This document shows, in pieces, positions 8,657-18,700 of a DNA stretch of 64,000 nt. The notes under the pieces were generated by a model. That model was not told the origin of the DNA. It searched no databases and saw nothing but the letters and a program-made list of their open reading frames with translations. Position numbers and translations under genes: made by a program. Source of the stretch: Planctomycetota bacterium (GTDB taxonomy: Bacteria > Planctomycetota > UBA8742 > UBA2392). Where the stretch lies: positions 62,001 through 126,000 of the forward strand of contig JADLAK010000103.1 in assembly GCA_020848275.1 (NCBI GenBank), written 5' to 3'. Every line of letters starts with the position of its first letter. The first letter of the stretch is position 1.

Positions 8657-8994
8657 TAGGTTTTACCAGACGGAATCTCTTCAAGCCGGGGAGGCCTTAC
8701 TGATTTGAGCATTGTCCTGCTGCATGCGCCAAATTCGCGAAAGTTCGCCCGCGCTTGGGTTAGCGACAAGTCACTGTTTGGGCCACCACGAACAGCGTCC
8801 GCGTCATGATCGTCCTGACCGTCGTCTTCCCAATAACAAACTTCGCATATCTCGTCGCCACCGCGCTCGCTCAGCGTGAGAAAACCACAACAAGGACATG
8901 CATACGCAACACCATCAGCGGGCGGCTTGCGCACACCTTGCTCAGCTTGCTGGCAGTACCAGCTAAACCAATCGCGCTTTGGAGCTCCACTCAC
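8656..8994 (-). CDS. CPCC-type cysteine-rich protein (second copy)
   Basis: 112 residues with the same core as its downstream neighbour: CPCCGFL at 33-39, the second knuckle EICEVCYWEDDGQDDHDAD around 49-66 and LSLTQARANFREFGA. It lacks the long Pro/Ala tail of the neighbour. The start chosen is GTG at 8994, 11 bp after the inositol-phosphate synthase stop and preceded by a GGGG box; the frame stays open further upstream inside that gene but without family similarity. The function is unknown in both copies. The 1-nt overlap with the next gene indicates coupled translation. Confidence 0.75.
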   Translation of the reverse strand: MSGAPKRDWFSWYCQQAEQGVRKPPADGVAYACPCCGFLTLSERGGDEICEVCYWEDDGQDDHDADAVRGGPNSDLSLTQARANFREFGACSRTMLKSVRPPRLEEIPSGKT

Positions 8995-9005
8995 GCGTTG
9001 ATCCC

Positions 9006-10196
9006 CTAGCCCTTTTTGCGTTTGCTGGCGGTGTCGGCGCGGACTTTGTCGACCCACGCGTACAGCCCGGCCATCTGCTGGCTGAAGTCGTGCGTGTGGC
9101 CATCCAGCGGGTTCTTGAAGAACGGCGCCAACTGGCTCAAGAGGCCGCTTTCGCCGCGGTCCCACGCGACAGCCGCGATGCGCACGAGGTCAAGCACCAG
9201 CGGCGCCGCAAGTGCCGAGTCGCAGCCCTGCCAGGTGAACTGCAACGACATCTCCGCGCCGAGGAAGCCGCGGAAGTGCACGAGGTCCCAGGCAGTCTTC
9301 CAGTCGCCGAGGCTCGGCACATATTTAATGTCGGTCTGCACAAACGAATCACCGCCCAGCATTTCCTTGAGCGCCGCGTCCTTCTGGCGCAGCTTGCTTT
9401 CCTTGGCGGCCGGCGCGTCGAGCACCTTGCCGTCGTTGTTGCCGAGGAAGTTGTTGCCGACCCAGCTCATCACGCTGAGGTTGCGCGCCAAAAACATCGG
9501 CGCGAGCACCGTTTTCAAGAGCGTCTCGCCGGTCTTGCCATCCTTGCCGGCGTGCGGCAGGCGCGAATCGCGCGCGATCTTGCGCAGTGCCGGGAGTTCG
9601 CTGGCCTGGCTGGGCGTAAAATTGATGTACGCGCAACCCTGGCGCAGCGCGGCCAGCGCGTTAATCAAAGTGCTCGACGTGATACCCGGCGCGCCGACCG
9701 CGAGCGCGGTCATTAAGGCCTCGGGCGTGTCGTAGTCGCTGGTCTCGGCGAAGTGCGGCTCGGTGCTGGCGACGTTGACCACAATGACGCGCTCGAGGTT
9801 GTGCTCGGCGCGGAAGCGCGACAGGCGCTCTTCGGCCTGCGCGAGTTCCGACAGGTAGCCCCCGCGCGGCGCAGCGCCGAATTTAAAACTTTCGACGCGA
9901 TGAATGCGGCGGTCAATACGATCAAGCTCGGAGGCCAAAGGCTCGACGAGGTTTAGCGGCAGGATGCGGGCTTCGGCGCATTCAACGGCGCGGCGGCGAA
10001 GCTGCTTGTCGACGATGTCGCAGCCGCCAAAGATCAGGTCGTCGAGCGCAGGAAGCGGCAGGCCGCGGAATTCCGGCCCGGCGGTAACCATGCCCGCGGT
10101 GTCGGCGAGATTGCGCGAAACCGCCAGCGCGCCCAACATCGCTGTCACGGCCACGTTGCCGCGCGCACCCAGGAGATAAACGCCCGTACGACCCAT
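9006..10196 (-). CDS. ino1: myo-Inositol-1-phosphate synthase
   Basis: 396 residues of the inositol-3-phosphate synthase family, which converts glucose 6-phosphate to inositol phosphate with NAD as a cofactor. The Rossmann loop GARGNVA follows the first strand. The conserved catalytic part is clear: PSQASELPALRKIA, GKDGKTGETLLKTVLAP (the family's SGQTKxKS region) and SWVGNNFLGNNDG. The ATG at 10196 has a GAAGGAAA site. The gene implies inositol-lipid or osmolyte synthesis. It lies 48 bp downstream of a membrane protein gene on the same strand. Confidence 0.9.
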   Translation of the reverse strand: MGRTGVYLLGARGNVAVTAMLGALAVSRNLADTAGMVTAGPEFRGLPLPALDDLIFGGCDIVDKQLRRRAVECAEARILPLNLVEPLASELDRIDRRIHRVESFKFGAAPRGGYLSELAQAEERLSRFRAEHNLERVIVVNVASTEPHFAETSDYDTPEALMTALAVGAPGITSSTLINALAALRQGCAYINFTPSQASELPALRKIARDSRLPHAGKDGKTGETLLKTVLAPMFLARNLSVMSWVGNNFLGNNDGKVLDAPAAKESKLRQKDAALKEMLGGDSFVQTDIKYVPSLGDWKTAWDLVHFRGFLGAEMSLQFTWQGCDSALAAPLVLDLVRIAAVAWDRGESGLLSQLAPFFKNPLDGHTHDFSQQMAGLYAWVDKVRADTASKRKKG

Positions 10197-10244
10197 AAGA
10201 ATTTCCTTCGGTCCCGACTTCGCCAAGGCTTCGTCGGGCAAGCC

Positions 10245-11291
10245 CTACTTTCCGGCAAGCTCCACCGCGCGCTGCGCGATCTGACGCCGTGCGAGCGGCT
10301 GCGATGCCAGTATATCCGATTCGGCTGCGCCTACACGCCGCTCAAAGACGGGAAATGGCGCCATCACGCGTGCGTAGGCGTCACCGCCTGTCGCGCGGTC
10401 GCTGACGCCCGAAGGCGCGCGTTTGCCTTCCTTGAACTCGCCCGCGATTTCGCCGTAGCGGCCCGCCGCAGCCTCAAGCTTCGCGGCCAGCGCCAGCAAG
10501 TCGGCTTCGCCCGCCGGTAACTCGCGGGGCGCGGCGTCACTGCCGCCCGCCAGTGCCGATACGCCCGCCATCGCACGCGCAGCATCGGCCAGCGCGTTTT
10601 CTTTCGCCTCGGTCGATGCCGACGGGTTCTTGATTGTGTTCGCCGCGATTTTCAGGCTCGCGGCGGCGCGAGTCATCTTTGCGGCCGCCGCAAAAGCCGC
10701 GGCGTCAGCCTCGCTGCGCGCCGAGGCAATGTCGACAGCGCCAGGCCTGGGCGAGCGGCCCTCGTCGATTATCCCGGTCATCTCCACGCGCGGCATGCTG
10801 ACCGCCGCGGCCGAAAGCAGCGCCGCGCAGAGCGCCGCCAGCGGCGCCGCCAGCATCAACCAAAGCGGCAATACCGGCGCGAGTTTTAGGGCGCGCGTGC
10901 GCGCCAATTCGGCATTGGCGGGCGCAATGAGCGCGGTGGCAAAGTCGTTGCCCGCGCCGATACCGACCAGCGTTACCAGCGCGCCGCCGCGTTGCGCGTC
11001 GGCGGCTTCCAGCACCAGCGCGCAATCCAGCGCCCCGGGCGCGCGATAGCCGCGCATGTTCAGCCACACTCCCGTTGCCATTCCTGCCACGCCGGCGGCC
11101 AACGCCGCGGCAAGTGCGTCCGCAGAAGCCCCCACCAGCGCGCGGGGCAGCACAGTCGCGAATAACACTCCAAGCGCCGCGAACACGCTGCCCGCAAGCA
11201 CGCCAAACGCCGCGGCGCGCAGAGCCTGGCGCAGCATCAGCCTCAGCCGCAGCGACGCCAGCACACGCATATATGTCGCGCCGGCGTTCAT
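10245..11291 (-). CDS. Hypothetical Ala-rich membrane protein
   Basis: 348 residues, not assigned to a family. Three hydrophobic segments are visible: about 24-48, 55-75 and 143-166. The part after the third is a soluble Ala-rich tail of about 180 residues rich in helix formers, which probably faces the periplasm or cytoplasm as one domain. ATG at 11291 overlaps the stop of the upstream lipoprotein gene as ATGA, so the two are coupled and may form a complex. The frame is open upstream, but that part is the shadow of the lipoprotein gene. Confidence 0.7.
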   Translation of the reverse strand: MNAGATYMRVLASLRLRLMLRQALRAAAFGVLAGSVFAALGVLFATVLPRALVGASADALAAALAAGVAGMATGVWLNMRGYRAPGALDCALVLEAADAQRGGALVTLVGIGAGNDFATALIAPANAELARTRALKLAPVLPLWLMLAAPLAALCAALLSAAAVSMPRVEMTGIIDEGRSPRPGAVDIASARSEADAAAFAAAAKMTRAAASLKIAANTIKNPSASTEAKENALADAARAMAGVSALAGGSDAAPRELPAGEADLLALAAKLEAAAGRYGEIAGEFKEGKRAPSGVSDRATGGDAYARVMAPFPVFERRVGAAESDILASQPLARRQIAQRAVELAGK

Positions 11292-12064
11292 GGGTGGGCC
11301 TCGAAGATCAGCGTGATGTCGGCGCCCGCGGCGGGCATGCCGGGAGCGTCCGGGTTTGGCGTGTAGCAATCGGAGATCGAGCCGTGTTTGCGGTCGTTGT
11401 CGAGGATGCAGGACGAATCGTGCCAAACCGCGATGTAGTTGCCGAGCTGGTCGGCGGACACCGTCTGGCGATTTTGCTCGGGGGCGAATTCCTCCTGCCC
11501 GCCCGAGAATACAAAGCCGACGTTCTCGGGCGCTTTGCCGGTGATGGTGTCGATGAGCCATTCCTCGGCGCGCACGACCATTGTCTCGCCTGTCCCGGCG
11601 TGCTTGAAGCGGACGCTGATCTTCACTCGGTCGCCGACCGGGTCGTCGAAGTAGCCGCGGCCCTGGCGCTTGATGTGGCCTTCCTTGAGGCCGATGAGTT
11701 CAAGCGCGCGCTTGAGGTGTTCGGCTCCCGCGGCAGTGGCAAACAGGCTTTCGTGCGTGGCGCCGCCGGCCGCCACCAAAAAGAATTCGAGGGGGCGGCT
11801 CTGGCCGCCGATGAGCTGCGCTGCAAGCTCGACGCGTTTGAGCGCCGGGTAAACCTTCAGGCCGCCGTCAAAGGCCAGATAGTCGACGTTCTGGGGTTCA
11901 AGCGGGATTGCCACCTTGCCGACGTCGGCCGCGGTCGTACCCGGTTTGTTTGCGTTGTTAACGACGGAATTGCTGCGCGGCATGTTATTGCCGGCGCCAG
12001 GCCCGCAGGCGGTAAGAGCCAGTGCCAGCGTAGCGACCATTAGCGGGTGTGCCCTGTAGCCCAT
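11288..12064 (-). CDS. YdjY-domain lipoprotein
   Basis: 258 residues. A signal peptide ends at a lipobox LTAC with Cys20. The core contains the YdjY pattern seen in many planctomycete proteins: LEFFLVAAGGATHESLFAT, then HLKRALELIGLKEG, a GDRVKISVRFK strand and EEWLIDTITGKAPE. The function of this domain is not known; it is usually exported. Two in-frame ATGs lie upstream of the chosen ATG at 12064, which best fits a signal-peptide start. It begins a pair with the membrane protein gene that overlaps its stop. Confidence 0.78.
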   Translation of the reverse strand: MGYRAHPLMVATLALALTACGPGAGNNMPRSNSVVNNANKPGTTAADVGKVAIPLEPQNVDYLAFDGGLKVYPALKRVELAAQLIGGQSRPLEFFLVAAGGATHESLFATAAGAEHLKRALELIGLKEGHIKRQGRGYFDDPVGDRVKISVRFKHAGTGETMVVRAEEWLIDTITGKAPENVGFVFSGGQEEFAPEQNRQTVSADQLGNYIAVWHDSSCILDNDRKHGSISDCYTPNPDAPGMPAAGADITLIFEAHP

Positions 12065-12165
12065 GAAAGGTTCCGGCCCCGGTGTATTCCTGACGGACAT
12101 TGTATGCCGCTGCATCGTTACAACCCTCTGTTAAAACGGATGTTACAGGCGTTTGCCCGAAATAA

Positions 12166-12197
12166 ACAAAAAGGACGCGAGTTGCCTCGCGTCCTTT
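12166..12197 (-). terminator. Strong rho-independent terminator of the secretin-TolQR cluster
   Basis: On the minus strand: a 12-bp stem AAAGGACGCGAG / CTCGCGTCCTTT closed by a GCAA (GNRA) tetraloop, followed by a T-run. It lies 20 bp after the last ExbD stop codon. Confidence 0.9.
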
Positions 12198-12215
12198 GCT
12201 CGATCTTCTGGAACA

Positions 12216-12815
12216 TTACCCCGCCGAAAGCGCGTCGGCGAACTTGAAGGTCACCGATAGCTTGTCCTTGCCGTTGGCTTCGCGGTTCTTGTTCAACTGT
12301 GCCGCAGCGTCAATGGCCAGCGAAACGAAACACCAGGGCGCGGTGCCGGACTTCGCACCCTTGACGGCGTCCTTGGCGAAGCTGATTTCCAGCTTCTCGA
12401 TCTTGGCGCCGGTGTTCTGGATATAGCTGTCGAGCTTCTCAACCAGGGCCCCGTGGACCAGGCCATAACGCTGCTTCTTGGTGCGGATGTCGCCTACGCC
12501 GTCACTGGGGAAAATGACGAGGTCGGTCAGGCCCATGCGCGATTCGGGCACAACCTGGCGGTTGCGAGCGCCGATAGCCACCACGTATTCGTTCTGCGTG
12601 CCGTTCCACTGGCAGTAGACCGTGACCTGTTCCTTGGGGACGGCGGGGGCGTTGCTCAAACCCTCGTCGGTGGGCAGGTCGGCGCGGTGGTTGCGCTCGT
12701 CCATCTTGAAGCGCGTGCACACGATGAAGAAAATCAGCAGTTGGAACACGCAGTCGATCATCGGCGTCAGGTCGAAGCTTGCGTCACCACCTGCGTCTCG
12801 CTTTTTACGTTTCAT
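12216..12815 (-). CDS. ExbD/TolR-family biopolymer transport protein (second copy)
   Basis: 199 residues. A basic cytoplasmic N-terminus (KRKKRD) is followed by one transmembrane helix beginning at LTPMIDCVFQLLIFFIVCT. The Asp in this helix is the proton-carrying residue of ExbD, TolR and MotB-like stators. The remaining about 160 residues are periplasmic. ATG at 12815 has a CGGAGA site; the longer frame is not needed. It follows the first ExbD gene by 54 bp. ExbD-type proteins convert proton flow through the TolQ/ExbB channel into movement of a periplasmic partner. Confidence 0.86.
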   Translation of the reverse strand: MKRKKRDAGGDASFDLTPMIDCVFQLLIFFIVCTRFKMDERNHRADLPTDEGLSNAPAVPKEQVTVYCQWNGTQNEYVVAIGARNRQVVPESRMGLTDLVIFPSDGVGDIRTKKQRYGLVHGALVEKLDSYIQNTGAKIEKLEISFAKDAVKGAKSGTAPWCFVSLAIDAAAQLNKNREANGKDKLSVTFKFADALSAG

Positions 12816-12868
12816 GCAAATCTCCGTTGCGCCTGGGGCAGAACCGGCAAGCCGGCCCGCCGCCGGGC

Positions 12869-13390
12869 TCAATCGACTTTGATGTCCTGCAGCACCGCAA
12901 CCTTGATCTTGTAGATGCGCGCCTCGCGGGCCATCAATTCGATCAGCTTGCCGAACTCACCGGCCGGCGCGCGCGCATCCATGCGGATCAACACCATGTT
13001 TTCACTGCGGTTGTTGGCCGCATCCCAGCCGGGCTTGTTGTCGTTGCCTGGGTCCTGCGCCTTGGCTTCCTGCTGAAGGATGCCGGTCATTTCCTGGGCG
13101 CTCTTGGCGACCGGCTCGCCGTAGCAGAACCAGCCCCAGGCCTCCGGGATCGTCTCGATGGAGGCCGGGTTCTGGTCCAGGGCGGCTATGTGGATCGTGA
13201 ACGTCTTGCCTGCGCCCTTGCCCTTGGGGTCTTCGTTGGCGGCAAGCGCATCAGGCAGACGCAGTTGCACGTTTTCCTGCTGCGTGATCTGGGTACAGAC
13301 GATGAAGAAGATCAGCAACTGGAACACGCAATCGATCATCGGCGTCATGTCGAATGTCGCGCCCTCGGCGTTTCTGCGTTGTCGTTTCAT
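12869..13390 (-). CDS. ExbD/TolR-family biopolymer transport protein (first copy)
   Basis: 173 residues. The transmembrane segment MTPMIDCVFQLLIFFIVC is almost identical to that of the next gene, including the proton-binding Asp, but the periplasmic domains are different. The pair could form a heterodimeric stator arm. The ATG at 13390 has GGAGC 7 nt upstream. It lies 28 bp downstream of the TolQ/ExbB-like gene. One channel subunit with two different ExbD proteins is a common arrangement in planctomycetes. Confidence 0.88.
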   Translation of the reverse strand: MKRQRRNAEGATFDMTPMIDCVFQLLIFFIVCTQITQQENVQLRLPDALAANEDPKGKGAGKTFTIHIAALDQNPASIETIPEAWGWFCYGEPVAKSAQEMTGILQQEAKAQDPGNDNKPGWDAANNRSENMVLIRMDARAPAGEFGKLIELMAREARIYKIKVAVLQDIKVD

Positions 13391-13418
13391 CGCAAAGCTC
13401 CTTGTGAAGCAGGATCCA

Positions 13419-14174
13419 TTAGCCCTGTTGAGCAGCCTGCTGCTCCGAATACTTCGCGATCTGCAGGATCATGTCTTCAGCCACGGCGCCGATGGAGCCG
13501 GCGATGTTGGCCGCCTTGTTCTTGAAGAACCAGTACGCAATGATGCCCGGGATGGCGATGATCAAACCCATGACGGTTGACAGCAGCGCGAGCGCAATGC
13601 TGCCCGCGACCATCTTCGGGTTGACCTGGCCGCCAGGCGCGTTTTCAATGGCCTCGAACGCGCCCACCATGCCCGTCACCGTGCCGAACAAGCCCTGCAT
13701 GGGGCCCGTCGCTACGCACAACTGGATCGGCGCGATGTGGTAGTCAATCTTGCCCACTTCGTCGTTCATGGCGTTCAGCGCCGCTTCTTCAACCTTGCCG
13801 GGGCCGTACTGCATCTTGTTGAGGGCCGCGGCGATCATACGCGTCAGGAAGTTCGGGGTGGCTTCGCAATACTGCAGCGCACCCTCGAGGTCGCCCTGTT
13901 CAATGTAGTTCTGCAACGCGCCGATGGTCTCCGGCGGCACGATCTTGTCGCGGCGAATGCTGACAAAGCACTCGATGCACCAGCCGAACATGAAGATCGA
14001 GGTCAAGATGATCAGGACCTGGGTCGTGATGCCGAACCAGCCCGAGGGAATACCCAGCAGCTTTTCACCCAGCGAATAGCTGCGCTCCTGCGCCATCATT
14101 TCCGGCGCGACGACAGCGGCGACGCTGAAAATCGCAACGGCGAAAATCGTAAACTTCCAATCCTTCCATTTCAT
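13419..14174 (-). CDS. MotA/TolQ/ExbB-family proton channel protein
   Basis: 251 residues. A hydrophobic N-terminal segment (9-27) is followed by a helix around 46-66, a cytoplasmic loop (about 75-165) and two helices in the C-terminal third. The conserved part GPMQGLFGTVTGMVGAFE and ALLSTVMGLIIAIPGIIAYWFF is the MotA/TolQ/ExbB proton-channel signature. It forms the inner-membrane channel that powers ExbD/TolR partners encoded directly downstream. No TonB or TolA gene is nearby. A 144-bp gap in front of it holds no ORF; a weak promoter could be there. Confidence 0.9.
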   Translation of the reverse strand: MKWKDWKFTIFAVAIFSVAAVVAPEMMAQERSYSLGEKLLGIPSGWFGITTQVLIILTSIFMFGWCIECFVSIRRDKIVPPETIGALQNYIEQGDLEGALQYCEATPNFLTRMIAAALNKMQYGPGKVEEAALNAMNDEVGKIDYHIAPIQLCVATGPMQGLFGTVTGMVGAFEAIENAPGGQVNPKMVAGSIALALLSTVMGLIIAIPGIIAYWFFKNKAANIAGSIGAVAEDMILQIAKYSEQQAAQQG

Positions 14175-14318
14175 GGATAAGCCCTCTGCTAGGTTTTAGA
14201 GCTGCTCCCGGTCATCCCCAGGTGAGCCGGAAAACAGACTAAGGTGTAATGGTTCAAAACGGGGTGCTCAAAAAAAGGTTCATAATACTGTCAGAAATCA
14301 GGTTTATGCCTCATATCA

Positions 14319-15722
14319 CTACTTTGCGGTGTTAATGGTCTCAATAATCTTGCGGACGGCCGCCAGATCCGGGTCCAAGGCCGCCGGAGTGCCCTTCAGG
14401 TTCTCGGTCAACTCATAAATGTAGGTCGATGCCGTCTCGGCGTTGCGCTTGGCTAACGCGACGTCCTTCTTCTTTAGAGCCACTTCGCCCATCTTGGCGG
14501 CGGCTTCAGCGGCGTAAAGCAGACAAGAGCCGCGAAGTTCCTCGCCTGCATTGAACAGCGCAACCGCGTTGGAGTAGTTGTTCAATGCCTGGGCCCAGTC
14601 GTCGGCCGTGGCGTTGGCGTTGTCCTTGGCGCGCGCGCTTGCCACCATGCCAAGCCCCAAGTAGCTGCCGGCAACCTGGTAGGCCTTGTCCGGAGTGATC
14701 CAATCCGAGGCCGGCGAACCGGGGCTCTTGCGGCTGTTTTCCCAATTGGAGACCGCAGTGCGGAAGCGGGCGAGGGCATCGTTGTACTTCTTGTCCTTGA
14801 TCATCATGTAACCAACGTTCAACTGCGCCTCGATCAACTCGCGGGACAGCTTGTTGCCGGTGCTGGCGGCCTTGCTGGACGCGATGGTTTCCAGGCGTTT
14901 GTAGCACGCCTGCGCGCCGACGTAGTTCTTGTTCTGGATGTTGAGGTTGGCCGCGGCACGAAGCGCGCGCACCGCCCAGTCGTAGAACTCGAGGCGGCCC
15001 TGCGCGTTTGCGCTCAGCCTAGTGGTGAGGTCGACGAGGCGGTCATAGGCCTCGGTGTTGGCTTTTTCAGCCTGGCCCGCGCGCGCATAGGCGTCACCCA
15101 GGCCCTCGAGCGCGTCGAGGTAGAGGCGATGCAGCAGGCTTGCATCGGGAACCTTGGCCCCGGTGGGCGAATCGAACCCCACGGCGCCGAGCTTGATGAA
15201 AATAAGGCCGGGCATGCCCTTCACGCCGGCCTTGAGCGTCGCCGCGTAGGCCTCGGCATCGCGCATGTAATCGAGGAATGAAGCTTGCGCGTCGCTGAAC
15301 TTGCCGGTCTGGAGCTGGCCGACGGCGCGGTAGTAGCGCGAAGTGAGACGAATCCAGTTCTGTTCTTCCTCGGTGGTGCCAAAGGGCAGGGCGTCCTTGA
15401 CCTTTTCGTCCTTGGGCAGGGCCTTGGTGGCGCGGTTGATCATGTCATCAGCGATGGTGAGGAGCTGGTCGCCTCGTCCCGCTGCGGCCTTGGATGCGAG
15501 GCTGTTGAAATCGTCGAACTCTTTCTGGTTATAGCGGACGGTAACGACTTCCCAAATCAAGGCGCGGTTCTTGCCGTCCTTGGATTCAACGCCGTGCAGC
15601 GTCTCGGCGCCAACCTGGTCAACGACCGTGGATGAGGATTTTAACTGGAACACGGCCTTGGTCGCGTGCAGGCAGGGAGCGCCGAGGGAAACCAGCAACA
15701 GGCAGAGGATGATTTTTCGCAT
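14319..15722 (-). CDS. Exported TPR-like repeat protein
   Basis: 467 residues with a signal peptide (MRKIILCLLLVSLGAPCLHA). The N-terminal 60 residues after the signal are probably a short beta region (LIWEVVTVRYN). The rest is alpha-helical with repeats that resemble TPRs (GLGDAYARAGQAEKANTEAYD, NLNIQNKNYVGAQACYKRLE, LNVGYMMIKDKKYNDALARF; each shown in part). It likely scaffolds a periplasmic complex. ATG at 15722 with GGGAG lies 12 bp after the stop of the very large TPR protein upstream, so the two are co-transcribed. Confidence 0.78.
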   Translation of the reverse strand: MRKIILCLLLVSLGAPCLHATKAVFQLKSSSTVVDQVGAETLHGVESKDGKNRALIWEVVTVRYNQKEFDDFNSLASKAAAGRGDQLLTIADDMINRATKALPKDEKVKDALPFGTTEEEQNWIRLTSRYYRAVGQLQTGKFSDAQASFLDYMRDAEAYAATLKAGVKGMPGLIFIKLGAVGFDSPTGAKVPDASLLHRLYLDALEGLGDAYARAGQAEKANTEAYDRLVDLTTRLSANAQGRLEFYDWAVRALRAAANLNIQNKNYVGAQACYKRLETIASSKAASTGNKLSRELIEAQLNVGYMMIKDKKYNDALARFRTAVSNWENSRKSPGSPASDWITPDKAYQVAGSYLGLGMVASARAKDNANATADDWAQALNNYSNAVALFNAGEELRGSCLLYAAEAAAKMGEVALKKKDVALAKRNAETASTYIYELTENLKGTPAALDPDLAAVRKIIETINTAK

Positions 15723-15734
15723 GTGTTTTCTCCC

Positions 15735-18700
15735 TTACTTGGCGTTGGCCCAGGCGGTTTTGAGTTCAACCACGGCCGCGGCGAGGTCTTTCTTCCACGC
15801 CACGGTGCCTTCGTCTTCGAAGTGTTCCGAACCTTCCGAATTCTGCGTGCCCACGGAAATCGCTTCTTCGATCTGGGTCTTCAACGCCGCCTCGCCACCC
15901 TCAAGCTCGGCAATGCCCATGGGCTTCTTGCCGTACTTTTTGAGCCACAGCGCGGTGAGCTGGATCCAAGTCATTACGTTGTCGCGGAACTCGCTGCGCC
16001 AGGGATGGTCATCGAGCCGGTAAAACGCGCCCCAGGTATCGAGGCGGATACGCCGCGCTTCCCACAGGTACGAAGCTTCGTCCGACGGCATGGGCTGCAT
16101 GAGGGGCTCGCCCTTGGCGTTCTTCTTGACCTCGAGGTTGGCGTTGAACTGGTCGGCCGCGGCCAGGAAGTCAGCCTTGACACCGCCCTTCTTGTGCAGC
16201 TCAAGGTAAATCTCGGACATGGTCTCAACGATGTCGAGGTAGTAATTCTCCATCTCGTCCTTGAAGGTGAGCTCAAAGGGCGCGCGGACGTTCTTGGCCA
16301 TTTCGTTGGCATTACGCACCTGGACAAAACTGTAGGCGCGGCGCATCAGCGGGGCGGCCTTGACCAGGTCTTCGACGTTGCCGCCAACCTTGTAGCGCTC
16401 GAAGTAAGCGGTGCCGAGCTGGAAGCAGAGTTCCACTTCCTCGCCGCTTTTCACGATGCCGATCTTCTTGGTTTGCACGTTGGCGGGCACCATGGTGCGG
16501 TCGCCGTAGGCCTTGGCCTTGACCTGCTCGTCGAGCAGCGGCGCAAGGTAGTTGATGGCGCGTTCCCAGTCGTGCACGCGGAAGTATTGCTTGCCCAGCG
16601 CAAAGCGGTCCTTGGCGTCCATGACAGAGCTGACGCCGGTGTCCTCGCGTTTGGCTTCCTGGTACATCTGGTAATAGGTGAGCACCTTGACCATCAGCGG
16701 GCGCAAACGGCCGTCGAGGTCCGTCGCGACGGTGTTGAGGAAGCCGCCGAACTCGTAAACAAACACGGTGCCGGTGAAATAACGCAGGTGGCCGGTGTTG
16801 AGATAAACCTGGGTGCCCAGCGTGCCGAACAAGCTTGCGCTTGGGTCGTTCTGTTTGCCGCGTTCCTCAAGCTTGTCGACAATGTCCGAATCCTTGCCGC
16901 CCTGCAGCAGCTTGATCGCCTCGTCGCGGATGCCGTCGAACTGCTTGTCCTTGACGATCTTGTCGAAGTCCTGGCGCATGGCCTTGGCCCAGCGCGCGGG
17001 GTAACTTTCAGCCAGTTCGTCCCACTTCTTCTTGACCGTTGCACTGAGTTCCGCCGCCAGCAGGGTCTTTACGTTGTCGCTGGCTTCAAAGGTCCCCTTG
17101 ACCAGCCAGTCGTCCCAGAAATGCTGGGCCAGGGCCTTGTCGCGGGCAAGTTGGCCCTTGGCTTCGTCAAGGCGCTTGGCGGCCTCGGGGTACTTCGGGC
17201 CGATGCGCTCGACGAACAGGCCCAGCTTCAACTGGTTAAAGCGCGAGCGCAAGTTGGTCGCCGCCGAATTCAGGGCCTGGGTGCGCGGGTCGTAAACCTT
17301 CAGGTAAAGGCTGTACACGCGGCCGATCATGTCGAACAGCTTCTTCTTGGCCGCTTTCTTGACGTTATCCGCCGCGTCCGCGGGCGGGCTGAACTTTTCG
17401 CGATAGATGGTCAACATCGCCTCGGCGCCGTCGGCGTCGAGATCATCGACCATCGCGTAGAACGAAAGGTCGACCACGCTTTGCGTGAAGTCGCGGTTGA
17501 GCTTGAGTTCGTCCACCGTCAAGTTGCCCTCAAGGCGGAAGTGAAGCTCAAACAGGCTCGGCATGCGGCGCAGCAGCTTGATGGCCATCGGACGGTATTC
17601 GTCCTCCATCTTGGTGCGGGCTTTGTTTTCACCCACATCTTTCACCGACGCCGGCATCACGCGCAGCAGGTAAGCGAAGTTATGCATCGAAAGCGCGAGG
17701 CGGCGCAGCTCGGCATCGGGCTTGCGGGTCGCCGCGGGAATCTTGATCCAGTCTTCCTGCTTGGACTCGCACAGCGCGATCAGGGCGTCGATCCAGTCGG
17801 CCTTCTCGGGCTCGATACGCTTGGAGACGCGTTCCCACTCGCGAATCAGAAGGAACATGAAGTACTTCTGGTAGTAATAGACCGCCTTGTGCCAATTGGC
17901 GACGTCGCCTTCCGTCTGGGCGTTGTTGATGACATCCCAGTGCCGCGCATCGATGCCCTCCCACAGGTTCTTGGGCAACTTGTTCAGGTCGGGCTCGTGG
18001 CGTGCCTGCTGGTCCTTGAAGAACTGCGGGCTCTCGACTTCTTCGTCGCTGCCGCGCGTGTTCATGCGCAAGCTGTTCTTGGCGCCCGCAAGTTCGCGAT
18101 AGCAGCGTGCGGCGTTGTCGAGGCACAGGTGGTACTTCTTGAAAACCGACGGGATCTTGAGATAGCGCACTGCGGCCTGCGCCCAGTTGCTGCGGTTGAC
18201 TTGCTCAGAGGCCTGGCGCATCAGGTTTTCGAACATCTGGTCCTGGTCGCCGTAATTCGCCACCACGTTATTGGCTTCCTCAAACAACTTCTTGAACTCG
18301 TTGCTGGTCTGGTCGCCGTACTGCGAGCTCGTGAGCCACTTGGTGACCTTCAGGAAGTTCTTGGCCATCATCAACGGATAACCGTAGGCCGTTTTGCTGT
18401 CGGTGATCGCGTCGCAGCGGCCTTCCATGTGCTTGTTGTCGTCGCCCAGGGGCTGGCCGGCGGCGGGCTCGGTTTCATCTGCACCACCGAACTTGGTGCG
18501 GAAATAACCCGTGCGATAAGCGGCCTCGCGGTAGACGATCGACGCATCGAGGAAGCGGAACATCTTTTCATAAATGTCGCCCACGCGCAGGTAGGCGGCA
18601 GGCGCGTATTTCTCGAACTGCTCAACGGTGCCGCACTGTGAAATCAGGGACTGGAAGGCCTGGGCCGCGCGTAGCAACTGGCCCACGTTTTCGCTGTTGC

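Noticed and set aside
15666..18641. A 991-codon open frame on the plus strand opposite the large TPR gene
   Set aside because: It is the antisense shadow of a GC-rich helical-repeat gene; it has no family pattern, no ribosome-binding site, and repetitive Leu/Val/Ala/Arg composition typical of such shadows.
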